A DNA stretch of 64,000 nucleotides from Anniella stebbinsi. Taxonomy: Eukaryota > Chordata > Lepidosauria > Squamata > Anniellidae. A model generated the notes under the pieces. That model saw nothing but the letters and a program-made list of their open reading frames with translations, made no database searches and was not told the origin of the DNA. Below, in pieces: positions 12,401-22,921 of this stretch; the first letter of the stretch is position 1; each line of letters starts with the position of its first letter. Position numbers and translations under genes: made by a program. Location: positions 70,238,763 through 70,302,762 of the forward strand of contig JARDYH010000007.1 in assembly GCA_029215795.1 (NCBI GenBank). The letters are read 5' to 3'.

Positions 12401-13125
12401 GGAGGGGGCCTTGCCCAAGGGACCTCCAAAACCTGGAGCCAGCACTATCTCATCCCCCCCCCACACACACACACCTCAAGCGGACTAGAAACTGAGAGGC
12501 GCAGTGCAAAGCCTGAAGACCACCCCCAACTTCCTCAACCCAAGATAAAGTCAGTATTTTTACAGGAAATCACCATTGCTCCTGGCGACAAGGGGCACCG
12601 GAGTGTGTGTTCGCGCTGTATTATCTTAAATCACATGATTTAAACAGATCTGATTATTTTAGGCTGTGAGGACAGGAAAGCTGCCGGATGACCTTTGCAC
12701 CAGCAAACTCATTAGACAGTGATACTGGTGTAATTTCCATAATTCATCTTGTAATTATACCCATTTCCTAAAGTACACATGAATCATTATCAACCCATGC
12801 CATTTCTGTTGACTCTCCGCAATTTGGCGGGTGCGTGTTTTCTTTTCTAATGCTGGTTTCGCCTTTATTTCCAGCGTGTTTGCTCTTCTCCCTTTGGGAC
12901 ACTCCTTGAGTTGTTTAGGAGTCTACCTCTCTCATCTCATTCCTTTCTGGTGAATTATTTAGAGGCCATTTCCTGGAAACTCCACTTTCCTCCCGGCCAA
13001 GACTAAAAGCTCAGACAGGGAGAACAAAAAGCCTGAGTATCCCTCCAAGACTTGGCTTTTCGGGTGGCTGAAAATTAAAATGTCATTTAGGAAAACAAGA
13101 GGTTGTATAAAACGTGACAGGAGCC

Positions 13126-13312
13126 CAGTGGAGGCTGGTGGCTCCGATGTCAGCGAGGCGGTGAATCCGCTCCAGGTTTCAGTCAGAACTAGAAAGGAGC
13201 TATCCAATGGGCTCTGCATCTTGGACAGATCCTTTCTTGTTCTGACTGGTTCTGACTGAAACCTGGAGCAGATTCACCGACTCGCTGACATCAGAGCCAC
13301 CAGCCTCCACCG
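13126..13312. repeat. Foldback MITE (GGAGGCTGGTGGC family)
   Basis: The left arm 'cagtggaggctggtggctcc' and the right arm '...gagccaccagcctccac' are inverted repeats covering nearly the whole element. The centre carries 'aaaggagctatccaa'. Six further full or partial copies lie at 4,229, 16,157, 18,886, 21,102 and 22,157 and nearby. Confidence 0.8.
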
Positions 13313-13350
13313 CATGAGCCTAGAATGGATCCTAGTGAGTTTTATGTCAA

Positions 13351-13465
13351 GGGTTGGATCCAGACTTACCCAGACTTAAAGGAGACCCATTGACATAAAT
13401 GAGGAAAGGAAGTCATGACTAACATAACTCCCTCGGTTTTTATTGGTCTACTCTAAGCAACATGA
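13351..13465. repeat. MITE (GGGTTGGATCCAG family), partial
   Basis: It starts 'gggttggatccagactta'. Its interior ('gacccattgacataaatga', 'ggtctactctaagcaa') matches copies at 14,844-15,061 and 39,616-39,720. The right terminus is lost. Confidence 0.55.
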
Positions 13466-13544
13466 TGTTACTTCAAGATGACAGGCTCCTCATACAACTA
13501 ATCAGAAAGCGCCATGTCATGACTGCAACTTTCCTTCCTTAATT

Positions 13545-13660
13545 AATGGATTTTCTGCAGTAAGAAAAAAGACGGAAGAAGCGGTGGGAAAGCACGGGAG
13601 GGTTGAGATTGGAAGTCAACGACATGAGAGTAATATTCTGTGAATAAAAGCCTCGTCTAG
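13545..13660 (+). repeat. Dispersed repeat, family A
   Basis: 'ttctgcagtaagaaaaaaga' and 'gggaaagcacgggagggtt' match the copies at 2,330-2,500 and 35,700-35,870. Confidence 0.5.
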
Positions 13661-14605
13661 AAGCACCCCAAGCCCAGATCCAATCCCAAAATGTGCCCAG
13701 ACTAAAACATGCCCAGATAAGATTCAAATGCTTATGTCTGACAGGCCCAATAATTCGGCAAGGGCTGTCGTATCCCTGGTTTCATTATCTGATTGAATGC
13801 AGCTTCAACAGCGCTAGAAGAGGGGATTCGGGCTGACGGAGCTTTCCAGTGCTGCCTCTGCCAAAGACTTGCTCGGCGGTCTTGGGCACATCACAATTCT
13901 TTCCCCTTCAATTCAAGATGGTGTAACAAGAATCTTAACAACCTCACAAAACTATGGTCAACTTTACAAAGTAAAGACGAATGAAATGTTGTGTGAAGGG
14001 CTGTTTAAATGCTAAGTATTTTTTTTAAATGAATTTATGTCTGTTGTCATTTCTTCTTTCTCCGTAACTGATAGAGGTACAGGAGCCCTCGAAGGCTTTT
14101 AATCTGCACCCGCACCCCCTTCTCTGCATGTGTGTTGCTGCTGCTGCTGCTGCTCACTCAAGTAAAAGGAGTCTGGACGGCGTGGACTCAGTCCTCACCT
14201 CCCTCCTTGCGCTCATCTGCCAACAAGAATGAGACAAATTGGAATGGTAGCAGAGAGAACAGCAAGTCTGAGTAGGTACAAGGGTTTTAAAAAAAAAACA
14301 TGAGTCCTGTTGGCTCTGGGCGCCCTATGTGGATGCCCATTTTGCAAATATGAATGCTGGTTCTGGCGCAGGTGCAGGAGAGCCACAAATGTCCATATAT
14401 GGAAGACAAGCAGAGCAGTCCTCACCAGTGCCCTGCCTGCCCCTTCTGATAACTGACGTGCAAATGGGAATGCGCTGAGCATGCATGACGGAAGAGAAAA
14501 GGACCAGGATGTCAGGGTAGTAGCAGGTATGCTGCACTTGCTTAAAACAAGTGAGTGGGCTGGGAAAGGCAGAAAGAGGGGGTGCATGTTTATATGTTAT
14601 GTTAT

Positions 14606-14740
14606 GAACATAAGAAGTGCCCTGCTGGATCAGACTAAGGGTCCATCTAGTCCAGCACTCAGTTCACACAGCTGCTGACCACAAGCAGGACACGGGTGCA
14701 ATAGTACCCTCCAGCCCATGTTCCCCAGCAACTGATGTAA
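14606..14740 (-). repeat. CR1 LINE 3' fragment
   Basis: 'cataagaagtgccctgctgg' through 'cccatgttccccagcaactg' is the reverse complement of a CR1 3' segment. It is repeated at 38,305, 51,768, 58,926 and elsewhere. Confidence 0.75.
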
Positions 14741-14779
14741 CTGTTATGTTACATCAATAACATAAATGTTATATTATGT

Positions 14780-15120
14780 TATGTTATTTATTTTCATTTA
14801 TATCCCATCTTTTCTCCAAGAAGCTCACAGGGTGGCATACATAGGGTTGGATCCAGGATCTGCCTGGAAAATTGCTCCACCCAATTTTGGGGATTCCCCC
14901 CCTCTCCCCATACCACAACTCCACAAGGCACCCCAATCAGCGGGGTCTCCTGACTCACTGTGTACCACTTCCAGGATGCTGAAGGGACTGACATGGGAAG
15001 GGGGGCTGGGAAGTCCACTTCCACCAGCCAAGTGGATCCAGCTTAAATCTGGATCCAACCCGTACTTGCCTTGTCCCCTCCCCCCTCCCATTTAATCCTC
15101 ATAAAAACCCTGTGAGAGAT
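14780..15120 (-). repeat. tRNA-derived SINE split by a MITE
   Basis: SINE-tail sequence at 14,780-14,843 ('tttatatcccatcttttctc') resumes at 15,062-15,120 ('catttaatcctcataaaaac'). The inserted element at 14,844-15,061 has inverted ends 'gggttggatccag' and 'ctggatccaaccc', which makes it younger than the SINE. Confidence 0.7.
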
Positions 15121-15284
15121 AGTAACGGTTGTGAGTCTTTTTTGCATTTGTTTTCCATTTCATGTTATTGTAACGATAAGTCCCGAGGCCCTGGAGATTG
15201 AAAAATGGATGAAAGAAGTTACACATAAATGTTAAAAAAAGAGATCTCACGTTATTTGTTTGGGATTAGAAGTGAGCCATCGTT

Positions 15285-15560
15285 TGACAAGTTTATTTAT
15301 TTAAAATATATCCTGCTCCTCTGTCTAAAAAGGCTCCCAGAGCAGCTTACACAATCAGTCCCTGCCTGCAAGCTTACAATTTAAAAAGACACGACACACA
15401 AGGAAAAGGAGATGGGGAGGGGAAAGGAAAGGAAAGGAAAGGAAAGGAAAGGAAAGGAAAGGAAAGGGGGAAGTAAGGAGATTTTCAGGAGGGCCGGTGG
15501 AATGGCCCTGCTTCACCTTTCATTTCCCAGGGGCAGGGTTGGGCAGTCCAACTGGAGCAG
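15285..15560. repeat. Dispersed repeat D with (GGAAA)n tract
   Basis: 'tcccagagcagcttacacaa', 'cttacaatttaaaaagacac' and 'acacaaggaaaagga' are shared with 56,470-56,630 and 42,270-42,345. This copy includes about nine GGAAA units at 15,419-15,466. Confidence 0.6.
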
Positions 15561-16156
15561 GCCCTGATGTTCCCTCAGACTGCTCCTGTCTCCCTTGCTC
15601 AGGGCCGTGCAGAGCTGGTAATATGCCCAGGCCAGATGGAAAGCATGTGCCCACCCTCCATTTAAAAAAAGGAGGACAATATGGCCGCTCCAAGGGGCCA
15701 TATGCCCACCAACATGTCCCTTCTACATACCTTCATATTACACCTGTTCTACAACACCTCAAGGCACATCTATCCCCGCCCCGCGTGCGGCATATGGCCC
15801 TCTGGAGCTTGTAGTCTGACCGTGGTATTCACGATGGACGGCTTCTGCGCTGTTTCCACAAGGCGGGCACCTCGTTTCTCGATGGGCCGCTTGCGCTATG
15901 GAAGCAGTAGCGTAAGCTAGGGGGCGACCTCCTCGGCGTAGTGCCCCCTCAGAATCGTGAGCCCCGGGCCAACCGGCCCCACTGCACGGCCTTGCTCTTG
16001 CTCCTTCTTCTCCACCCACCATCCCTCCTGGGCAGTTGATGTCAGAAAGAGTTGAGGCCTTAAGCCAGCGGAATAAGACAGATGTCTACGTTGCCTTTCT
16101 TTCTCATCAGACCTATCATCCCACCCACCCCCCACCCCTGAGGTGTCTCTTGACCA

Positions 16157-16320
16157 ACGGCAGCTGGCAGCTCCGATGTCGGCAGGGCTTTGAATCCGCT
16201 CTGGGTTTCCGTCAGAACCAGCCAGAACTCTAAGGCAATTCTAAGCTCTCTCTTGGGTGGGTAGCCCAGAGTGGATTCACAGCCCCACTGATATTGGAGC
16301 CACCAGCCTCCGCTGCTCTA
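16157..16320. repeat. Foldback MITE (GGAGGCTGGTGGC family)
   Basis: The left arm 'ctggcagctccgatgtcgg' and the right arm 'attggagccaccagcctcc' are inverted, with the internal 'cagaaccagccagaactcta' shared with other copies. Confidence 0.7.
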
Positions 16321-16922
16321 GCCCCACGGAATCTGAACCTGCCATGGCTGGTATTTCTTACTAGGATGGTATAGAATGTATTTTATTTTGCTGTGTGTGG
16401 GTCTCCCGTCAAGAGAATGGGAGATGCAGGTGAGGTAAGGCGATCCTGTTGCTGGAAGTCTGCTCAATGGGAGGTATCGCCTTACCTGCGCCTTTTCTTT
16501 CTTTTCTTTTTCTTTTTTTTCCCACTTGCTGCTTACTGGTTTGTCATTAACCGCAGGAGTATTTTATGACCTTTTGAAGAATAGCTAGAGAGCAGACATT
16601 CTTCTTGCCAGTAATGATGGGATGACGCAATCATGACCCACGGGAGGCGGGGTGGGAGGGGCAGCTGCCTCAGAATATGGCCTCAGAAATTAGTGGCTGG
16701 TGTGAAAAATGGTGATCGTCTTGGCTTTTGTGTTTTGCCTTGTGCTTTTGTGTTTAAAAAGAGCAAGGTTCTAGACCTCATGGGCGCATGAAAAAGCTCC
16801 AGAACAACATCTGGAGGGTATGCTAAATTCTTAGCGCATACCAAAAATTTCAGCAGTCATAGTATAAAACTAACTATAGCATAAAGCTATATAAACTTGT
16901 TAATTAATTGTATGCCTATATT

Positions 16923-17242
16923 AGGGTGACCAGATAAAATCCAGGTCAGGGCTCACGTAACTTTAACAGTTGTAGAGAAAAGGGAATTTCAGCCAGTGTC
17001 ATTTGTATGCAATTAGTTCCTGGTGAAATTCCCTCTTCATCACAACTGTTAAAGTTGCAGGGGCCCTGCCTTCTTTTGTATATGGTCACTCTAGTATAGT
17101 TCCTACAACTTTAACTGCTGTGATGAAGAGGGAATATCACCAGGAACTAATTGCATACAAATAACACTGGCTGAAATTCCCTTTTCTCTACAACTGTTAA
17201 AGTCACATGAATCCTGACCTGGATTTTATCTGGTCAGCCTAG
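16923..17242. mobile_element. Foldback MITE (GGGTGACCAGAT family), full copy
   Basis: This is a near-perfect palindrome of about 320 bases. The left arm starts 'agggtgaccagataaaatcc' and the right arm ends 'tttatctggtcagcct'. Both arms carry the same internal blocks ('gggaatttcagccagtgtca', 'tgcaattagttcctggtga'). No ORF is present, as expected for a non-autonomous element mobilised in trans. Confidence 0.85.
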
Positions 17243-17336
17243 CCTATATATGCTAGATTTGGGTGTGGAGGAGCCCACCTTGGTACCGTGGGTTGAATGG
17301 AATGGGTTTCAAGTCCATTCCAGCCTATATATAACT

Positions 17337-17657
17337 AGGGTGACCAGATAAAATCCAGGTCAGGGCTCATGTAACTTTAACAGTTGTAGAGAAAAGGGAA
17401 TTTCAGCCAGTGTCATTTGTATGCAATTAGTTCCTGGTGAAATCCCCTCTTCATCACAACAGGTCAAGGTGCAGGCACTATACTAGAGTGACCACATACA
17501 AAAGAATGCAGGGCCCCTGCAACTTTAACTGTTGTGATGAAGAGGGAATTTCACCAGGAACTAATTGCATACAAATGACACTGGCTGAAATTCCCTTTGC
17601 TCTACAACTGTTAAAGTTACATGAGCCCTGACCTGGATTTTATCTGGTCACCCTAAT
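17337..17657. mobile_element. Foldback MITE (GGGTGACCAGAT family), full copy
   Basis: This is a second two-armed copy less than 100 bases from the first, in the same configuration. The flanking 'tataac'-like sequence on both sides may be the target duplication, but it is too short and AT-rich to be decisive. Confidence 0.85.
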
Positions 17658-18344
17658 ATAACCCTATGAACAACTGGTCAATATTTTGGGATTCGGCATA
17701 GATTGAAAACCATAGGACAAGGCAGGAGTCTACTGTAGTATTGACTTTGAGGTTCGAGTGCCACCTAGTGGTTGCTTTTGGAACTCAGCCTCTGAAATGT
17801 CCGGTTGGAGATTTTTGCATCCTGTTACAAAGGTCTTTTTAAAGAAATTATTGGGTCGTTGTGAAACTTGAATGTTTATTTCCGTTGCAAAAACAAAGCA
17901 TCTAATGTGATTGCACAAATGTTACTAGGTCAGCATTTCAAGGAACCAGCAAGAGGAAATCCTTGAAGATAAAACTGCCAACCTAGGTACACTTAATTTG
18001 GGAGTAAGTCCCACTTAATTCAATGGCACTTCATTCTGAGTAAACAAGAATAGGCTTGAGCTGCATCCTGTATATATTTACACACAGGAAGGGGTTCAAA
18101 GGTTTCTGCTGACAGAAACTACATAACAGTGCTTTTCCATAGCACTCATCATAACAGTGAGATTACAATTTGTGATCTCAGGTTACAAGGTGCAGAAAAC
18201 GATCCAGAGCAGATAAAAGGAAGACCTTCTTCACACAGCACATAGTCAAACTATTAGAATTTGCTACCACAAGACATGAGCTGCTCTACACACATGAAAA
18301 AAATCCTGCAGCCTTACCAGGGCTTTCATCCTCACAGTCTTCCC

Positions 18345-18640
18345 ACTATCATGACGTGGGCTTCTTTACACGCAACCACATGATTTTTGAACTGAAAATT
18401 TCCCTCTCCAAAAGGCTCCATTGTGTTTAATGAGACAGCGCCATCTAGGGGTGGACAGATCATGTGAGATGACAGTTAATACCCCATTATCTCTGTTGTT
18501 TTTTTAAAAAAGCGAGATTCCCTAAGGATAGCGTGGGAAACATCCTGGATGTTGACGATGTCGTGTAATGGACCCGCAAACTTCTGTGAGTGGCCATTCA
18601 TGAGCGTGTAATAAATCACTCGTTTAGAGAAAACGATGCC
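18345..18640 (+). repeat. Dispersed repeat, family B, longest copy
   Basis: It contains 'ggatagcgtgggaaacatcc', 'gtaatggacccgcaaactt' and 'gagcgtgtaataaatcactc', which are shared with 10,690-10,860 and 12,095-12,215. Confidence 0.55.
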
Positions 18641-18885
18641 CACCAATTTGGATGGCTTTAAAAGAGGGTTAGACAACTTCTTGGAGGAGAAGGCTATCAA
18701 TGGCTATTAGTCCTGGTGGGTATGTGCTATCTTCAGTAGCAGAGGCAGTATGCCTAGCCTATGTACACCAGTTGCTGGGGGACATGAGAGGAAGGGTGTT
18801 GTAGTTGCTTGCGTGTTTCATGTGGGCAGCTGGTTGGTCACTGTCTGAACAGAACGCTGGTCCTGATGAACCCTTGGCCTGCTCC
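18640..18885 (+). repeat. CR1 LINE 3' fragment
   Basis: 'ccaatttggatggctttaaa', 'gaggagaaggctatcaatgg' and 'caccagttgctgggggacat' are the sense version of the CR1 segments seen in reverse at 38,305 and 51,768. Confidence 0.75.
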
Positions 18886-19189
18886 AGCAGGAGGCTAGTT
18901 GCTCTGATGCCAGTGGGGTGGCAAATCCGCTTCGGGGTTCAGACAGAACCAGTCAGAACTCTAAAGGAGCTATCCAAGGTGCTTTGCACATCCTTGGGCT
19001 TTCCACATCCCTGGCCTGTACAAATGGAAAAGTATCCATTCCATGTGGATAAGAAGAAGCCAAAATGACCTTTGTTGACGATGGCACCCAAGCTGGCACA
19101 CCGCACACCTTCCCAGGAGCCTTTGAGAAGTGTGGATATGTGCAACCCACAATCCCAGATGTTCTTCTTGGTCATGCTAGACTAGAGCA

Positions 19190-19320
19190 GCCTTCCCCAC
19201 TCTGCGGTGCCTTCTAGAGGTGTTAGACTATGAGGCCCATCCTCCTTGGCCAGCACAGCCATTGGCCAGGGATGATAGAGGTGGTAGTCCAACATAACTG
19301 GAGCGTGCCACAAGATGGGG
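19190..19320. repeat. Palindromic 'ACTACAACTCCCA' family element
   Basis: 'cagccttccccactctg' at the left and 'agatggggaaagctgtg' at the right are inverted ends around 'ggccagggatgatagaggtg'. Related pieces occur at 1,105, 21,440, 34,190, 34,285, 37,960 and 42,480. Confidence 0.6.
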
Positions 19321-19344
19321 AAAGCTGTGCCAGAGCATGACAAG

Positions 19345-19912
19345 ATAAATCACACGAAGTACTGGTTCCCCGCTATTCGGCGCTGGTTAGGCCTCAACTT
19401 GAGTACTGCGTCCAGTTCTGGGCACCACAGTTCGAGAAGGATGCAGACAAGCCGGAGCATGTTCAGAAGAGGGCAACGATGATGATCAGGGGTCTGGAAA
19501 CAAAGCCCTTTGAGGAGAGACTGAAAGAACTGGGCAGGTTTAGCCTGGAGAAGAGAAGGCTGAGGGGAGACTTGATAGCACTCGTCAAATACTTGAAAGT
19601 TTGTCACACCGAGGAGGGCCAGGATCTCTTCTCGATCATTCCAGAATGCAGGACACAGAATAATGCGCTCCAGTGACAGGAAGGCAGATTCTGCCTGGAC
19701 ATCAGGAAAACCCTCCTGACTGTTAGAGCAGTACGACAATGGAACCAGTGACCTAGGGAGGTCGGGGGCTCTCCCACACTAGAGGCCTTCAAGAGGCAGC
19801 TGGACAGCCATCTGTCAGGTAGGCTTTAAGGTGGATTCCTACATCGAGTGGGGGGTTCGATTCAATGGGCTTATCAGCCCCTTCCGACTCTACTATTCTA
19901 TGATTCTATGTT
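19345..19912 (+). repeat. CR1 LINE, 3' region with terminal ATTCTATG repeats
   Basis: This is about 570 bases collinear with the CR1 at 8,555-9,125. It ends 'actattctatgattctatg', the diagnostic CR1 terminus. The ORF-like stretch '[18 protein letters not shown]' is the LINE polypeptide end, not a host gene. Confidence 0.9.
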
Positions 19913-19984
19913 GTGAGACTGAGACCAGATTCTATAGCAAAGATAGGGGAGAGAGAGAGAGCAAGAGAGAGAGAGAAAAAAAAT

Positions 19985-20425
19985 AAAATTCAGCATAAAA
20001 ATTTTAAACATACAAATTCTAAAATAATTTAGACAACTAAAAACAGTTTCGATGATATACCAGACTTGTTGAGATGACCGGAGTGCCCAATACTATGCCA
20101 TTAAATACCTGGGAGTAGAGGGCAATCTTATCCTGGTGCTGAAAAGATGACAGTGTTGGTGCCAGGCAGGCTTCAGTGGGGTGCTTGTTCTATAGTTGGG
20201 GGCTACCACTGACAAGGCCCACGCCTTGTCTCCACTCTCTGAGGCCCCCTTGTAGGAGGCACTCGGAGGAAGGCCCCAAGTGTTGATCATAGCGTTCGGG
20301 CAGCTTCAGGACAGGTGAGGTGTTCAGGCAGGTATTGTGCTCCCAAGCTGTGTATGGCTTCATAGGTTAAAACCAACACCTGGAATAGGGCTCAGAAACA
20401 TACATGATGCCAAAGCCAGCAGGCC
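19985..20425 (-). repeat. L2 LINE, 3' region
   Basis: The reverse strand encodes the L2 C-terminal motif 'WALSVVAPNYRTSTPLK' followed by 'WHQHCHLFSTR', as in the longer copy at 61,200-62,400. A GA-rich tract lies just upstream. Confidence 0.75.
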
Positions 20426-20689
20426 AGAAATGGTCTTATGTGCAAAACATGGAAGAACTTCAGGTGCCTGGGGAAATGCAAAAGGTTTTGCCTAGCAATG
20501 AAAACACCACAATGTGGGTGTCAGGCCAGCCTCTCCACAGAACCACTGCCAAAAAGGCTAAGATGCAACGGCTTGGCTAAATTTGGTGGCGGTGGTTATG
20601 GGATGGTTTGCTCAGGTGCCAAAGTCATGTGTCTGACCTTGGGTACTATGCACTGAGACTGGGGTGGGGGTGGGGCATTTGCTGCGCCT

Positions 20690-21063
20690 TCTCTCAGTTA
20701 ACGAAAAACCAAAAGGAGGAGAGCATCCACTCAGGGTAAAAAAAGGAAGAGAAGCAGGTTCTCAAGATGCTAAGATACTTTATTGTTCACGCCCAAAGCA
20801 TTTCGGCCTATGTTGTTTTTTTAAGGCCTTCTTCAGGGGGTTGGTAAGAGATGTCTGCAGAAAACTCTTAGCAGGATGATAGTCTGCTATAGTATTCACT
20901 GGCGACTGAGCTAAGAGTTTTCTGCATCTATCTCTTACCACCCCCCTGAAGAAGGCCTTAAAAAAACAACATAGGCCAAAATGCGTTGGGCATGAACAAT
21001 AAAGTAGCTTAGCATTCTGAGAACCTGCATCCCTTCCTTTTTTTACCCTTCTCTCAGTTAGCC
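20690..21063. mobile_element. Inverted-repeat element, possibly Penelope-like
   Basis: Two arms of about 180 bases face each other around a short centre near 20,880-20,915. Each arm contains 'cctgaagaaggcctt', an A-rich loop and 'ataggcc', then a long AT-rich segment ending 'gagaacctgc'. The minus-strand arm retains CTGAAGA and GAAA (20,801-20,836), which resembles a hammerhead ribozyme core as known from Penelope-like terminal repeats. A truncated relative lies at 26,400-26,698. The class is inferred, because no reverse transcriptase is present. Confidence 0.6.
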
Positions 21064-21101
21064 AAATATTTTGGGCTGCCTGCCCTAAGTTCCATATTCC
21101 C

Positions 21102-21274
21102 CAGTGGAGACTGGTGGCCCCAGAGTCAGTGGGGCGGTTAAACCGCTCCGGGTTTCAGTCAGAACCAGCCCAAACTCTAAAGGATCTATTCAAGGGATAG
21201 CTCCGTTAAAGTTCTGACTGAAACCCGGAATGGATTCACCGCCCCGCTGACATCGGAGCCAGCAGCCTCCACTG
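21102..21274. mobile_element. Foldback MITE (GGAGGCTGGTGGC family), intact copy
   Basis: The copy is bounded by 'cagtggagactggtgg' and 'cagcctccactg', about 173 bases of near-complete palindrome. The CAGTGG ends and lack of coding capacity suggest a hAT-type MITE. I did not find a clear 8-base target duplication. Confidence 0.75.
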
Positions 21275-21439
21275 ATATTCCCTTCTGCACTTAGTCACCT
21301 TCCATATCAGCTTTGATAGAAATCCTGGAAAGTAATGAACTATTTATTTATGCATGTACTTATCTGAGTCAATATTTATTTATTACATATCTAATCCACC
21401 CATTAATCAACGTTCCCAGGCAGACTACAAATACATTTA

Positions 21440-21585
21440 ACACCGCCTTCCCCAACCGGACACCCACCAGATGTGTTGGATGCCATTCCCATCATCCCCA
21501 TTCATGGCCATGCTGGATTGGGGATGATGGGAGTCGCAATCCAAACACGTCTTGAGGGCGTTGGGTTGGGGAAAGCTAATTTCAC
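21440..21585. repeat. Palindromic 'ACTACAACTCCCA' family element
   Basis: 'gccttccccaaccggacacc' and 'gttgggttggggaaagc' are the inverted ends, with 'gggatgatgggagtcgcaat' inside. Confidence 0.6.
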
Positions 21586-21779
21586 ATCTCTTGACACACA
21601 CACACGCACACGCTTTCATTACATTTGGGACAATGGGAGCTTTTGCCAACCGGAACTGTCAAATGGGGGGGGGGGGGAGGTGTTTGAGGTGGCAGAAAAG
21701 TGTGTGGAAATCACCGTTCTCATTCTCGATGTCCTTGTGATTTCAGTATTTCCCCAGCTCCTTGAACAAATAAATTAAA

Positions 21780-21959
21780 GACAGCATTACAGGAAAGCTT
21801 TTCTGCACCGGTGACCAGGGGACTGCCCCAAAAGGAACCTATTTTTAATATCTAATCCTTCCCATTCAGGATGCCAGAAGGAGCTGAAACGTCGAGAGGA
21901 GCGGAGTGGGGAGATCCTTCCTTAGAAGCGGCGGGCACCACAGAGAGCCTGCAACTGCT
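21780..21959 (+). promoter_or_regulatory. CXCL17 promoter region and 5' UTR (inferred)
   Basis: This is the unique sequence immediately upstream of the CXCL17 start. A TATA-like 'tatttttaata' lies at 21,840-21,850, about 110 bases before the ATG, so a start site near 21,870-21,880 would give a short 5' UTR. There is no CpG island, which fits an inducible, tissue-restricted gene. The transcription start is inferred. Confidence 0.35.
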
Positions 21960-22035
21960 ATGATGGAGAGGTTCTTTGCTGTGGCTCTACTGCTTCTAGC
22001 TCTCGGTGTGGTTTGCGGCTCAACCACAGAAGAAG
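21960..22035 (+). CDS. CXCL17: CXCL17 exon 1 (signal peptide)
   Basis: The exon starts at the first of two adjacent ATG codons and encodes a short charged start (MMER), a leucine-rich hydrophobic core and a likely cleavage after VVCG. The donor is 'gaag|gtgaga' and the exon ends in phase 1. It is missing from simple ORF calls because it is only 25 codons long. Confidence 0.85.
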
Positions 22036-22417
22036 GTGAGAAGGAAAGAAAGAATCATAGAATCATAGAACAGTAGAGTTGGAAGGGGCCTATAAGGCCA
22101 TCGCGTCCAACCCCCTGCTCAATGCAGGCGTGGGAAAGGTACCCAGCCAGTGGGAAAGACAGTGGAGGCTGGTGGCTCCGATATCAGTGGGGTGGTGAAT
22201 CCGCTCCGGGTTTCAGTCAGAACCACAGAAAACAGATGGAGGAATGGAGGCAGGCAGGGGCTAGCACCCTAGAAGGGTGGGGGCTGTTTTTTTTCCATCT
22301 AGACTCTCCCCACCCCAGAGCCATCACCTACCAGCTGGGAAGGATCCGGCTGTTCTTTGAGATTATATTGAAATAGTTTGTAAACTGGCTTGGAAGAATT
22401 TGTATCCTGAAATGAGA

Positions 22418-22459
<42 letters not shown>

Positions 22460-22876
22460 AATTTACTACTACTGTGGTCAGGAATGCTAGGAATGTTTGG
22501 AAGGCACTAGGCTACCGACATGAACCTACCTGTGCACTATGCTCAGCATCTAAGGTCAGGAAGCTCGGAGGATGGCAACAAGGGAGAGGGCCTTCTCTGT
22601 GGTGGCCCCCCAATTATGGAATGATCTCCCCGATGAGGGCCGTCTGGCGCCAACATTATCATCTTTTCGGTGCGAGGTCAAAACTTGTCTTTTCTCCCAG
22701 GCATTTAACAGTTTAAGTTGAGTTTGAGTTTTTGGCCTGGCTGAAAGGTTTAAATTGTTTTAAATATTAGCTGTTTTATGTTTTATGGTTTAAAATTTTG
22801 TATATTGACTTTTAATATTCAATCATTTAATTTCTGTACGCCCAGAGAGCTTCGGCTTCGGAGCGGTATATAAATG

Positions 22877-22921
<45 letters not shown>

